From Aureitalea sp. L0-47 (GTDB lineage: Bacteria > Bacteroidota > Bacteroidia > Flavobacteriales > Flavobacteriaceae): a stretch of DNA of 64,000 nucleotides. The notes beneath the pieces are model-generated. The model ran no database searches, was not told the origin of the DNA, and saw only the letters and a list, made by a program, of their open reading frames with translations. The stretch's first letter is position 1. Every line of letters starts with the position of its first letter. A program made the position numbers and the translations under genes. This document shows positions 40,254-49,098 of this stretch, in pieces. The stretch is from NCBI RefSeq assembly GCF_026126405.1, contig NZ_JAFMTQ010000001.1, positions 444,610 to 508,609 on the forward strand, written 5' to 3'.

Positions 40254-43106
40254 TTACTTCTTACTTTCTATCTCATTTGAATTCAATGAAGAGTTGCTGA
40301 GTAATTTGTAGATATGGGTAATCTCTGATCTTAGCTGCGCATTTTCACTTTCAAGGTCCTCGATCTTCGAATTGAGCGCCTTAATGGATTGAACGAACAC
40401 AGGATCGTAATCCCCGTAAGCCGTTTGATAGTAGCCTAATCCATCCTTAGTTACTTTAGATGGAAATACCTCCATGAGTTCCTGAGCGATAAATCCGTAT
40501 TGAACTCCCTCTGGCCTTTCCATTCCGGTAGCATCGTCGTTCCATTGGAAGGTCACTCCTCTTAAGTCCAAGACCTTCTGAAGAGCTTCTGTTTCCGAAA
40601 TTGTTTCAATGTTCGATTTTAAGCGTCGATCACTATTTCCCAACCAGGAACCAGCTGTAGTTTTAGAAGCATCACCTTCCACTTCAAGAATATTTGTGGT
40701 AGGGATTCTAGATAATCCCATTCGGCCGTTTTTAAGAACAGTGACGGCATTGTTCGTGGTATTATTGGCGACAACTAATAGTCGGTCGGTACCCACTGCA
40801 GTGCTTGTACTCGTGGGAGTGTATGCGCTGCTCTCATAGCCAATTACAGTTTCGGCGTATGAATATGCATTGATATTGGTACCAATAGCAACGGAACCAT
40901 TGCCGGATGCGTTTCCGCCTATTGCCAGGGAATTACTTGCGGAAGCTACTCCGTTGATCGCAATCGAACTTTGGCCGGAGGCTACGCCGCCATTTCCTGC
41001 AAGCGAACCGTACCCTGAGGCACTTCCACCGGTAAGAGCCACCGAATCACTGCCCGATGCATTCCCCCCAGAACCAATAGCCAATGAATTTGAACCTGAA
41101 GCCGTACAAGTATCACCTATAGAGATTGCACCAGTGCCGGAGGATAGTGCGTTTTCACCGAAGGAGAATCCATAAGTTGCCGAGGCATTTACGGTTCCGC
41201 CCATTAGCGCCACAGAGTTTAGGGCACTGGCCGTACCAGCCAGTGCGATGGCATCCAACCCGGATGCAGTACCATTGAAGGCTATACTGTTCTGTCCGGA
41301 CGCCGTACCATTAGGGCCTGCAAACGCAGATTCTCCCGAAGCATCACCTCCGGAAAATGCTATTGCATAGGTGCCGGAGGCATCACTGCCAAAACCAAAT
41401 GCAAGAGAATTATCGCCTATCGCATTGCTCGATGCACCTAAGGATATGGCATCAGATCCCAAGGTTGAAGCATTTGTTCCTAAGGAGAATCCGTTCGGAG
41501 CAGCTGAATTCACATTGCCCCCCATCAGGGCAATCGAATCGTCGGCTTCTGCCGTACCGCCAAATGAGATGGAGTTCATTGCTGTTGCAGTACCATTAAA
41601 GGCTATGGAATTTTGTCCGGATGCAGTACCATTGGCTCCGGCGATGGAAGTACTTCCCGACGCGATACCCCATGTAAAAGCGACCGAATTTGTTCCCGAA
41701 GCATCTCCGTTAAATCCCAGAGCAATGGAATTGGTGCCTGAGGCTGAACATTGTTCTCCAAAGCTGATAGCATCTGTTCCTGAGGTTGTGGCATTCTCAC
41801 CAAAGGAAAACCCCTGTAACGACGCTATTGATACATTTCCGCCCATCAATGCCATCGAACCAAATCCGTCTGCTGTGCCACCAATAGAGATGGCGTTATC
41901 CCCTGTGGCTGTTCCGTGGAAGGCCATACTATTGTCTCCTGATGCGGTACCGAAAGCCCCGGCGATTGCGGAACTTCCCGATGCTGTACCCCCGGTAAAT
42001 GATACCGAATTCATACCTGAGGCCTCCGCGTTGAATCCCAATGCCATGGCATTGGTCTCCGAAGCCGTGCAAAGTTCACCAAAACTAATTGCAGCTATTC
42101 CGGTAGTGGATGCGTTCTCCCCAAAAGACAATCCATTATTCGCCCCGGAATCTACATTACCTCCCATTAAAGCTATTGAATCCGGACCGTCTGCGGTTCC
42201 AGCTAATGATATTGCATTGTTTGCCCTCGCAAACCCGTTAAAAGCTACTGAGTTGAATCCAGAAGCTGTTCCGTATACCCCGGCGAATGAAGTGTTACCC
42301 GAAGCCACACCTCCGGTAAACGCCACCGAGTTCGTACCGGAAGCCGTGTTAAAGTACCCCATGGCCAGGGAATTCGTTCCTGAAGCTGTGCATTCTTCAC
42401 CTATACTGATAGCAGCCACTCCCAAACTGTAAGCATTTTCTCCGAAGGACAAGCCCCGTGTGGCTGAAGCATTAACTGTTCCTCCCATAAGTGCCATTGA
42501 ACTCGATCCGTCGGCACTGCCAAAAAATGATGCCGAATTATATCCCGAAGCAGAACCGTTTACCGCGAAGGAATAGGGGCCGGATGCAACAGTTCCCTGT
42601 CCTATGGCTACTGAATAATCTCCAGAGGCCTGACTATCAGGGCCAATTCCTATGGATTGGTTCCCGACATTTACATCATCCCAGGCCGTGCCCGAAGTTG
42701 TCCCTGCCCTGAAAGCCGCTTTGCTTTTATCGAAAAAGATCCTGTTCTCCGTTCCGCTTAAAGTTGAACTTCCGAAGACAAAATCGTCACTTCCCGGATT
42801 GGACGTATTTTGTACAATTCCTCCAAGACTTTGAAACTCACCCCCGGTGGCTGGAGAAAGATGAGTCCAGGCAGTTCCGTCGTAGTACCAGAATCCGGCA
42901 GAATTGTCCGTCTGATAAATAAGAAGCCCTGTCGCCGGGCCAGTAATCCCCGTGCGTTGTGCTTCTGTCATTCGAGGTACCAAGATACCCGCCGAATTAC
43001 TTGAAATTTCAAGTGCTGAAGATGAATCAGGGGTTGTTGTTCCAATACCCACCTGACCGAAAATTGGATTTGCAAACAGAACTAAAATGATTACAATTTT
43101 TTTCAT
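40254..43106 (-). CDS. Repetitive surface protein with S74 chaperone domain (A)
   Basis: A 950-residue exported protein. Signal peptide, then the flavobacterial opening QVGIGTTTPDSSSALEI, a YadA-head-like region of short SxAxG repeats (about 150-790) organised in five 108-residue units, and a C-terminal endosialidase-chaperone domain (about 825-930) with NSDRRLKSNI and FIAQELMEVFP, ending in a coiled coil. By family knowledge the S74 domain promotes trimerisation and can cleave itself off before the conserved Ser. I infer a trimeric surface fibre or adhesin; there are no phage genes nearby. It lies downstream of the CHAT gene with a 377-bp gap. Confidence 0.85.
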   Translation of the reverse strand: MKKIVIILVLFANPIFGQVGIGTTTPDSSSALEISSNSAGILVPRMTEAQRTGITGPATGLLIYQTDNSAGFWYYDGTAWTHLSPATGGEFQSLGGIVQNTSNPGSDDFVFGSSTLSGTENRIFFDKSKAAFRAGTTSGTAWDDVNVGNQSIGIGPDSQASGDYSVAIGQGTVASGPYSFAVNGSASGYNSASFFGSADGSSSMALMGGTVNASATRGLSFGENAYSLGVAAISIGEECTASGTNSLAMGYFNTASGTNSVAFTGGVASGNTSFAGVYGTASGFNSVAFNGFARANNAISLAGTADGPDSIALMGGNVDSGANNGLSFGENASTTGIAAISFGELCTASETNAMALGFNAEASGMNSVSFTGGTASGSSAIAGAFGTASGDNSMAFHGTATGDNAISIGGTADGFGSMALMGGNVSIASLQGFSFGENATTSGTDAISFGEQCSASGTNSIALGFNGDASGTNSVAFTWGIASGSTSIAGANGTASGQNSIAFNGTATAMNSISFGGTAEADDSIALMGGNVNSAAPNGFSLGTNASTLGSDAISLGASSNAIGDNSLAFGFGSDASGTYAIAFSGGDASGESAFAGPNGTASGQNSIAFNGTASGLDAIALAGTASALNSVALMGGTVNASATYGFSFGENALSSGTGAISIGDTCTASGSNSLAIGSGGNASGSDSVALTGGSASGYGSLAGNGGVASGQSSIAINGVASASNSLAIGGNASGNGSVAIGTNINAYSYAETVIGYESSAYTPTSTSTAVGTDRLLVVANNTTNNAVTVLKNGRMGLSRIPTTNILEVEGDASKTTAGSWLGNSDRRLKSNIETISETEALQKVLDLRGVTFQWNDDATGMERPEGVQYGFIAQELMEVFPSKVTKDGLGYYQTAYGDYDPVFVQSIKALNSKIEDLESENAQLRSEITHIYKLLSNSSLNSNEIESKK
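40839..42458 (-). repeat. Five tandem ~324-bp coding repeats (108 residues each)
   Basis: Units begin with the GFSFGENA-type motif at about residues 217, 325, 433, 541 and 649, and end with IALMGGxV. A partial unit precedes them. The copies are divergent in sequence, so the array is old or under selection for variation. Confidence 0.75.
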
Positions 43107-43483
43107 AATGAACAGATTTAAAGCACATGAAGGCTAAGTCTTTTCGTAAATAAATAAGCACGGGGAGCACACCAGTTGAATAGTAGGTGAGAACAGTAAA
43201 AACGGTTCTCATCTCGATGATGATGACCTACAATTTACATAACTTTTCTATACATTGAAAAAGTTTTCAATGATCATAGCCTATGCTATAGGTTCACGCG
43301 ATTTCTTTTTCTGAAGCGAATTGGTCTTTTTATATAAGAATATCGGGAAGAATCGATCAAATTGTACTTTATGAGTTGTTTGGTCTGTTTCTGCTATTTT
43401 ACGAAGACTGTTAAGAGATATATTTTTTTCTGATCGTACCTGGAAGTACAATTTGCAGCTGTCTTTAATTTTAGATTGAAATT
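43107..43483. other. 377-bp intergenic region with three small inverted repeats
   Basis: No gene supported. Inverted repeats: GAGAAC/GTTCTC around 43188-43210, a perfect 9-bp repeat at 43253-43261/43264-43272 (CATTGAAAA/TTTTCAATG), and CCTAT/ATAGG near 43281. They may be the terminator of the CHAT operon or regulatory sites of the S74 gene. A 90-codon minus-strand frame at 43281-43553 mostly overlaps the CHAT end out of frame and is not believed. Confidence 0.45.
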
Positions 43484-46400
43484 TTAGGCTGCCTGCCTTC
43501 TTCGGAAGATCAAGAGGATGGCGATCAGGAGAAGCAACCCGCCAATAAACCATGGCCAGAATGGAAATTCAGAATGGAGTACAATAGGCTGCGGATCGCC
43601 CATTAATACTAGTCCGGACCAGTACTGAGGTGCCAGGGTTCTCCCTTGGGCCGTAGACAAATAGGTTAATTTGGCCTGTCGCAACGCCTCGTCCTTCGGT
43701 ACACCTTCCTTCAGATTCTCATAGAAATATCCAAGTATCTCATTGCTGGATTTTTCATCAATCTTCCATAAACTTGTAAGAATACTTTCGCTTCCGGCAT
43801 AAGTAAAAGCGTGCGCGAGGGATATCATACCTTCACCGGCCTGGTAGGTGGGTTTGCCCGTTTCACAAGCCGTGAGAATTGCAAGATCCGAAGACAGGTC
43901 GTAGTTGTAAATTTCGTACGTATAAAGTGAATTATCGTCCAGTTTGTTCTTTTCTGAAATGTTCTTGGCGAAGATCAGTCGGGAGAGTTCAGGACTCACA
44001 TTGTTGGACTCGGCGTGAGTCCCTATGTGAATTATCTTGTACTCTCCGGCATTAGAAGTAAATACCTGTTTCGAAGCCTGTTCATTCAGAAATGAAGTAC
44101 CACTAAGCAGAGAACTGTATTGCTTTACGAGCTCTGCGCTAAATGGTTGTGGTAAAAGGGTGAGGTAGTTCTTATCCAGCTGAGTCGAATCACTCACAGC
44201 TAGTTTGTATTCCTCCTTCATCTGTTGCGAAAATTCAGGGGCAAAGGCTACGAAATTCTTCCCGTAGTCATCTCCGTCACCCTCCGAATCAGTAAGTAAA
44301 AGACTAAAGTTATAGTGTATGGAATGAAGAGCCAGTAAGCTGTTCTCAGAAAATTCGGAAAACGTAGTGATGAGTTCAGGAGTGAGCATTTCGAAACTGA
44401 GGTTGAATAACTCCCTGTCTGGAATGATCAAGACGCGATTCGTAGTTATATTTTCCGACAAAGGCTTCCATAATGCATTGTAAAGATCATGTAGCAGAGG
44501 ACCACAATACCCTGGATCGAAATTGTCTCCAGACAGCTTCTGAATATGATCCTTCACCGGTTCAAAATCCAGTGAGAATAATTTCTTACTCTGTGGATTC
44601 ATGAGGTAGGCATAGAGTTCGTCTTCTACAAAGAAATAGCGTATCAATGTAGTTTCCTGTGGAATATTTTGCAGGGCATTATCCACCGGTTCCTCAAGTG
44701 TGGCATAACGCATTTTAAAATAGTCCGGATGCGATTGTCTTAGTGAATCCTGAAATACCTTCCATTGTTCGGCTATGTTGAAATAATTATTTATCTCGCT
44801 GGTACCATCACCATCCAGGCTCTTGGACAGCGTTGATTTCAACTCACGTTCACGGGTAAGCACAGAATTCGAAACATCTTTAAAGGTGATATTATTCCGA
44901 AGATTCAATCGCGAACGAATCCGGTTATAAATAGCCGATTCGTGCAACCCTACCGCATCGTTCAAATAGGCTTCATCCTCGGTTTCGCTATAGAGGTGGA
45001 GCCTTAATTTCTTAGCAAAATTGAAAAGGTCATTGTTCTCGTTTATAAGCAGACTCAGGTCATCGTAAGAAGTGATGATGGTTTTTCGCTGCTCCAGTAT
45101 CTCAAGACCCGTATCAATCGAATTGGCGAGCTCCAGAAGTAATTTCTCATCGTAGGTTTCGGCCATTTTATACCGTGCTTCTGCCTGAATGAGTAAGGCC
45201 ATGGGTTTATTGAACTGCTGCGATATGGAATCTGAAATACTCTGTCCTTCCTCACTCGCATTAAGTTTGATGTTCAATGCTTCCGTAGCATAGTTCAGTG
45301 CATTTTCATAATCACCGGTCTTGTAATGGACATTGGCCAGGTTAAGGGCCTGTTTGAATTCGATCAATGTGTTTTTAAAATCGCTTTCGCGTGTATAGTT
45401 GTACGACTCTTCGGCAAGTGATAAGGCCTTTTGGGTATTGCCGTTTTCAGCATAGAACTGAGACATTACTATGAATTCCTCCAGGAAATCATTTGAGAAT
45501 TCACCTCCCAACGAACTTCGATATAATGCTTCTCCTTCTTCGAAGTACCTACTCGCCATTTCTGAATCTCCAATTTTTTCATAGGCACTGGCGAGGTTGG
45601 TCAAGGCAGCGGCCTTCCAGTACAATTGGATAGAGGGATTGTCTTTGGTGAGATCGACGGCCTGCTGAAGATATTCTTTGGCTTCTTCAAATTCCTGAAG
45701 ACTCATGTGAGCCTGTCCCAGGATAATCCTTGATATAATCAGGTTGCGGTCTTCGGGCTCGTAAATCTTCTCCTTTTCCCGAAACGAATAAGCAATTAAC
45801 TGCTTTGCCTTGTTAAACTCCCCGACAGCATTGTGAAAGGCCCCAAGGTTGTCGGTAGCCATAGACATCGTTTTTTTTGCCTGAAGAACGCGCTGCTCGT
45901 CTTTGGATCTTTTAATGAATTCCTGGAAGTTCCTTATAGTACTTTCAGAATAAGAAATTGCCTCATCATTTTTTCCCAGAGCATTTGAGATCACCGCAAT
46001 ATTCAAATTGACCAATGCAGGCCTATAATAAGCATTCATCAGGTCGGTGCTGTCTAGTTGTTTCAGTACTCCCAGAGATTTTTTAAAGTAATACCCGGCG
46101 CTATCCATTTTGGAAGTATACCACATCACACCTCCAAGAGCATTGTAGGTCTGTTGCATAAGGGTTAAATCCTTCTTTTCACCATTTTGCAAATGATCAA
46201 GCGCATTCAGATAATGTCTTTTGGAGGCGGGGTAGTCGCCATAACCGGATGAATAATATCCTAATTCGTATTCAATGTCTGCCAGATGTGCACGTGCAGG
46301 ATCGGAAATTTTAGACGCTTCTGAATACGCATCTTCTATTATTTCATAGGCCTTCCTCGGTTGTCCGGCATCGTTGTATATGTAGGCTAGTTCAAGATAA

Positions 46401-46720
46401 GCCTCCTTGTTTATGTAAGGGTCCTTCTGAAGTTCCAGCTCGGATATCAGGTCCTCCGCATTCTTGATGGCTTCTGCAGAATTATTCTCGGCCAATGTAA
46501 GGCTCCCCGCAAATTTTATATACCGAACCAGGGTGTCGTAATTCTTTTCACTGCGGAATCTGTCAAGTTGTGTTTTAAGCTCTGTACGCGCCTCAGTTAG
46601 TTTGTTCTCATCGATCAATACTTCCAGTTTCTCGTAGTCGCTTAAACTATCCTTTTGCCCGAAAGAGATCCCCGACAACATCAGGAAGGAGATAATTAAT
46701 AAGCGCATGGATAGTGACAT
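43484..46720 (-). CDS. Exported TPR-CHAT protease-like protein with C-terminal membrane anchor
   Basis: A 1,078-residue protein. Signal peptide (LLIISFLMLSGISFG), tandem TPRs over about 25-590, then a CHAT (caspase-like) domain with the expected dyad H902 (IIHIGTHAES) and C952 (ILTACETG). A single C-terminal membrane helix (about 1056-1072) is followed by basic RRRQAA, so TPRs and protease face the periplasm. CHAT proteins include separase relatives and gasdermin- or CRISPR-linked proteases that work in the cytoplasm; an exported form is different. It is the last gene of the sigma / TPR / CHAT operon, 5 bases after its neighbour. Substrate unknown. Confidence 0.88.
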   Translation of the reverse strand: MSLSMRLLIISFLMLSGISFGQKDSLSDYEKLEVLIDENKLTEARTELKTQLDRFRSEKNYDTLVRYIKFAGSLTLAENNSAEAIKNAEDLISELELQKDPYINKEAYLELAYIYNDAGQPRKAYEIIEDAYSEASKISDPARAHLADIEYELGYYSSGYGDYPASKRHYLNALDHLQNGEKKDLTLMQQTYNALGGVMWYTSKMDSAGYYFKKSLGVLKQLDSTDLMNAYYRPALVNLNIAVISNALGKNDEAISYSESTIRNFQEFIKRSKDEQRVLQAKKTMSMATDNLGAFHNAVGEFNKAKQLIAYSFREKEKIYEPEDRNLIISRIILGQAHMSLQEFEEAKEYLQQAVDLTKDNPSIQLYWKAAALTNLASAYEKIGDSEMASRYFEEGEALYRSSLGGEFSNDFLEEFIVMSQFYAENGNTQKALSLAEESYNYTRESDFKNTLIEFKQALNLANVHYKTGDYENALNYATEALNIKLNASEEGQSISDSISQQFNKPMALLIQAEARYKMAETYDEKLLLELANSIDTGLEILEQRKTIITSYDDLSLLINENNDLFNFAKKLRLHLYSETEDEAYLNDAVGLHESAIYNRIRSRLNLRNNITFKDVSNSVLTRERELKSTLSKSLDGDGTSEINNYFNIAEQWKVFQDSLRQSHPDYFKMRYATLEEPVDNALQNIPQETTLIRYFFVEDELYAYLMNPQSKKLFSLDFEPVKDHIQKLSGDNFDPGYCGPLLHDLYNALWKPLSENITTNRVLIIPDRELFNLSFEMLTPELITTFSEFSENSLLALHSIHYNFSLLLTDSEGDGDDYGKNFVAFAPEFSQQMKEEYKLAVSDSTQLDKNYLTLLPQPFSAELVKQYSSLLSGTSFLNEQASKQVFTSNAGEYKIIHIGTHAESNNVSPELSRLIFAKNISEKNKLDDNSLYTYEIYNYDLSSDLAILTACETGKPTYQAGEGMISLAHAFTYAGSESILTSLWKIDEKSSNEILGYFYENLKEGVPKDEALRQAKLTYLSTAQGRTLAPQYWSGLVLMGDPQPIVLHSEFPFWPWFIGGLLLLIAILLIFRRRQAA

Positions 46721-46725
46721 GAGGT

Positions 46726-47463
46726 TTAGTCGTTTAATTCTGAAAGGATGGCTTTGCTGGCTTCATTGTCACTTCGCCTGAAATATTTCACGGCTGTTTC
46801 CACCTCATCCTGCTTAAGATAAGCCAGTCCCAAATAGTAGGAACAATCTTGCTGAAAAACACTTTCTTCAGTTTTTAATACTTCTTCCAGGTGGGTGATA
46901 GCCCTGGATTCGTCCTCTTCCGCCAAATATGCGACTCCTATGAAATAATTAAGAGTGTCGTTAGCAACCGAAACTTCATTCACCAGCGATTCCCATTTCT
47001 GAATTGCTAGGTTATAGTCACCTTTTTTGTAATCCACCATGCCTTCGAAGAACTCATAATTTATCGAACTACTCATGGTGGTGGGTAATCCGGGATCGGG
47101 AGTGAAGTGTTTTGCAAAGAGCTTTTCGTTTTGGTTGCCCGTATTCAGCAAAGCAAAAATTCCTAATGCAATCACGAGCACCGCAGCTACAGACCAGGTC
47201 CAGGGCTTAAATTTCTTCTTGCCCGGAGGATTTAGAGGTCGCACCGGGCTAAGGTCTGAATGAAAATCATCCAACTTGGATTTTAATACTGCGCTTTCAA
47301 TTCCGAGGATACTACTTTCGACTTCCTCAAACTTACTTTTAAATTCAGGGTCTGACTTGAGTTGAGCTTCAAATTCTGACTTTTCCGAGGTCTTCATAGC
47401 CTGGTTCAGATAACGTTCGCAGCGTTCCCAGAATTCTTGTGATATTTGTTCTGAATTGCTCAT
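46726..47463 (-). CDS. Anti-sigma-like transmembrane TPR protein
   Basis: A 245-residue single-pass protein. The cytoplasmic N-terminus (1-85; ERYLNQAMKTSEKSEFEAQLKSDPEFKSKFEEVE) resembles anti-sigma factor starts of Bacteroidetes but has no zinc motif. A membrane helix (about 90-106) leads to a periplasmic TPR region (125-240). It lies 4 bases after the sigma factor and 5 before the CHAT gene. I infer that it holds the sigma factor and senses the CHAT/TPR protein outside. Confidence 0.75.
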   Translation of the reverse strand: MSNSEQISQEFWERCERYLNQAMKTSEKSEFEAQLKSDPEFKSKFEEVESSILGIESAVLKSKLDDFHSDLSPVRPLNPPGKKKFKPWTWSVAAVLVIALGIFALLNTGNQNEKLFAKHFTPDPGLPTTMSSSINYEFFEGMVDYKKGDYNLAIQKWESLVNEVSVANDTLNYFIGVAYLAEEDESRAITHLEEVLKTEESVFQQDCSYYLGLAYLKQDEVETAVKYFRRSDNEASKAILSELND

Positions 47464-47467
47464 GATA

Positions 47468-48031
47468 CTATTGTGGGGCGGTTACCAATTCTCTTAATTT
47501 ATTGATACATCTGTACTTTTTGTTTCGCGCGGATGCTTCTCCAATTTTAAACACCGACGCGATTTCCCGAAGCGATCTCTTTTCAAAATAGAATTGGGAA
47601 AGAAGTTGACGGCATTCATCACCTAAGCGCCCAAAGGCAGCCATAGTATCCGATACCTTTCGGTCGTTACCTTCGTCGATTTCTTCTGAATTGTCTTCTA
47701 ACTGAAAATCGGTATCAAGAGAAGAAGTCTTTTTATAGCGTGATGACCGTAGAAAATCCGTCCATTTGTTCCTTGCTACCCGGTAGAGATAACCTTGTAG
47801 CGCCGATTCGTTCTCGGGGACGAATTTGCCTTTTTTTACATTCTGCCATACCGCGATAAACGCTTCCTGGTAGGTGTCCTTGGCCTGGGGTTTAGATCCG
47901 TTGTTCTTCAAAATATACACTTCGATTTTTGCATACGATTCCTGGTATAGCTGTTTCAGAACTTTTTCATCATTGTTCTTTACAGCAGTTACCAGTCGTT
48001 CTTGTGCCGCTATTTGGTTGGTATCCCCCAT
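47468..48031 (-). CDS. Sigma-70 family (ECF-type) sigma factor
   Basis: A 187-residue sigma factor starting at the ATG at 48029-48031 (MGDTNQIAAQERL). Region 2 lies at about 25-100 (DTYQEAFIAVWQNV, LQGYLYRVARNKWTDFLR), a variable acidic linker follows, and region 4 is at about 130-185 (LLSQFYFEKRSLREIASVFKIGEASARNKKYRCINKLREL). It heads the operon with the anti-sigma-like TPR protein and CHAT protein, the usual order for a sigma and its controllers. Confidence 0.9.
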   Translation of the reverse strand: MGDTNQIAAQERLVTAVKNNDEKVLKQLYQESYAKIEVYILKNNGSKPQAKDTYQEAFIAVWQNVKKGKFVPENESALQGYLYRVARNKWTDFLRSSRYKKTSSLDTDFQLEDNSEEIDEGNDRKVSDTMAAFGRLGDECRQLLSQFYFEKRSLREIASVFKIGEASARNKKYRCINKLRELVTAPQ

Positions 48032-48195
48032 CTTTTGTAGACAGGTAAAAAGATACAATTTTTTTCATTCAGAAAAAGTCTGAAAGCCAAACTGCAAGCA
48101 CAATTCACCTATACATCGAAATGTGTAGGAAATGTCATCATCATAACGCCTTACTGAAAAACTATCGTAAAAGTATCATCGTGAAATTCACCGGT

Positions 48196-49098
48196 CTAAT
48201 CGCAACCTTCAAGATCCACATTGAAATAACGCGTTCCATCCAGAGTGATAAAATCCTCTCTATCGGTACCCAATTCAAACTCCTTTACGGTATCATCCGC
48301 AAAATTGAGTTCAAGGTAACTAGTTCTCCCAGCTGAATAGATTTTGTAAGAGCCTGTATTTTCATTTGTTGACTCTAACACTCCGGATCCAATCTGGTTG
48401 CCGGTCGACATACCGTCCACTGGGTCACCAACCGCGTAGCTGCTGTCGGAATTGAAGTAATAGGTAAATTGGCCGTTGGTACACAGATTAATAATCCTGG
48501 TTGTAGATGTGCTGCTGAATCCCCCGCTTGAATCGGAATTAGAATCGGTATTCATATACTTCAATTGTCTGCCTGTTATTTTCGCTTTCCACTGGAGGGT
48601 CGCATCCGAATCTTTCGCCTGGTAGAATTTTACAGAGTTAGCCAGTTTTCGAGCCTCATTTTGATGTTGTTCCGAATAAACCGAAGTTTCCGTGATCACC
48701 ATGATGTTCATGCCTTTTCCATAGCCGTTTATTAAACCGATAGCATAAGCAGTGGCCTGAGAGCCGTTGAAATTGCCTTCATAAATACCTTCCACACGGC
48801 TATCTGAAATAAGATTGAACTCTTCTTTAGGCTGAAAATCAATTCCTGAATCCCTGAGACCTTGCATCGCCAGTTGCTTTAGACTTTTGGCATCTGCTGA
48901 AGAATTTTCAGAAAGGACCATGAGTCCGGGTATTGACTGATGACCTAAAACAATATAATCGTCCTGTTCACCACCAGTCCATCCTTCCGGAATAGTAAAA
49001 CTCAATCCAAAATCCGGTAAGTCAATTTTTTGTTGTGCTTCCATGGTGCTTAAATTCAGAATAAGAAATAATACAATTAGTCTTTTTAAGTTACTCAT
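48196..49098 (-). CDS. Secreted hypothetical protein
   Basis: A 300-residue protein with a signal peptide (LIVLFLILNLSTMEAQ). The first half (25-155) has the pattern of PsbP/DUF-type lipocalin-like stress proteins (LSFTIPEGWTGGEQDDYIVLGH), and the second half is a Ser-rich beta region ending in a conserved-looking Cys. Its first codons overlap the S74 gene by 8 bases, so it is co-transcribed behind it. No function recognised. Confidence 0.75.
   Translation of the reverse strand: MSNLKRLIVLFLILNLSTMEAQQKIDLPDFGLSFTIPEGWTGGEQDDYIVLGHQSIPGLMVLSENSSADAKSLKQLAMQGLRDSGIDFQPKEEFNLISDSRVEGIYEGNFNGSQATAYAIGLINGYGKGMNIMVITETSVYSEQHQNEARKLANSVKFYQAKDSDATLQWKAKITGRQLKYMNTDSNSDSSGGFSSTSTTRIINLCTNGQFTYYFNSDSSYAVGDPVDGMSTGNQIGSGVLESTNENTGSYKIYSAGRTSYLELNFADDTVKEFELGTDREDFITLDGTRYFNVDLEGCD

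Noticed and set aside
41371-42432. Long plus-strand open frame (353 codons) opposite the S74 fibre gene
   Set aside because: It is the antisense shadow of the periodic Ala/Ser/Gly repeats; the translation is a low-complexity Pro/Ala/Glu repeat, and the minus-strand protein has signal peptide, repeats and S74 domain.
40839-42458. CRISPR-like or non-coding tandem repeats
   Set aside because: The repeats are 324-bp, divergent, in frame and explained by protein head repeats; no short identical repeats with spacers were seen anywhere in the window.
43281-43553. 90-codon minus-strand frame after the CHAT gene
   Set aside because: It overlaps the 3' end of the CHAT gene out of frame and has no motif or start signal.
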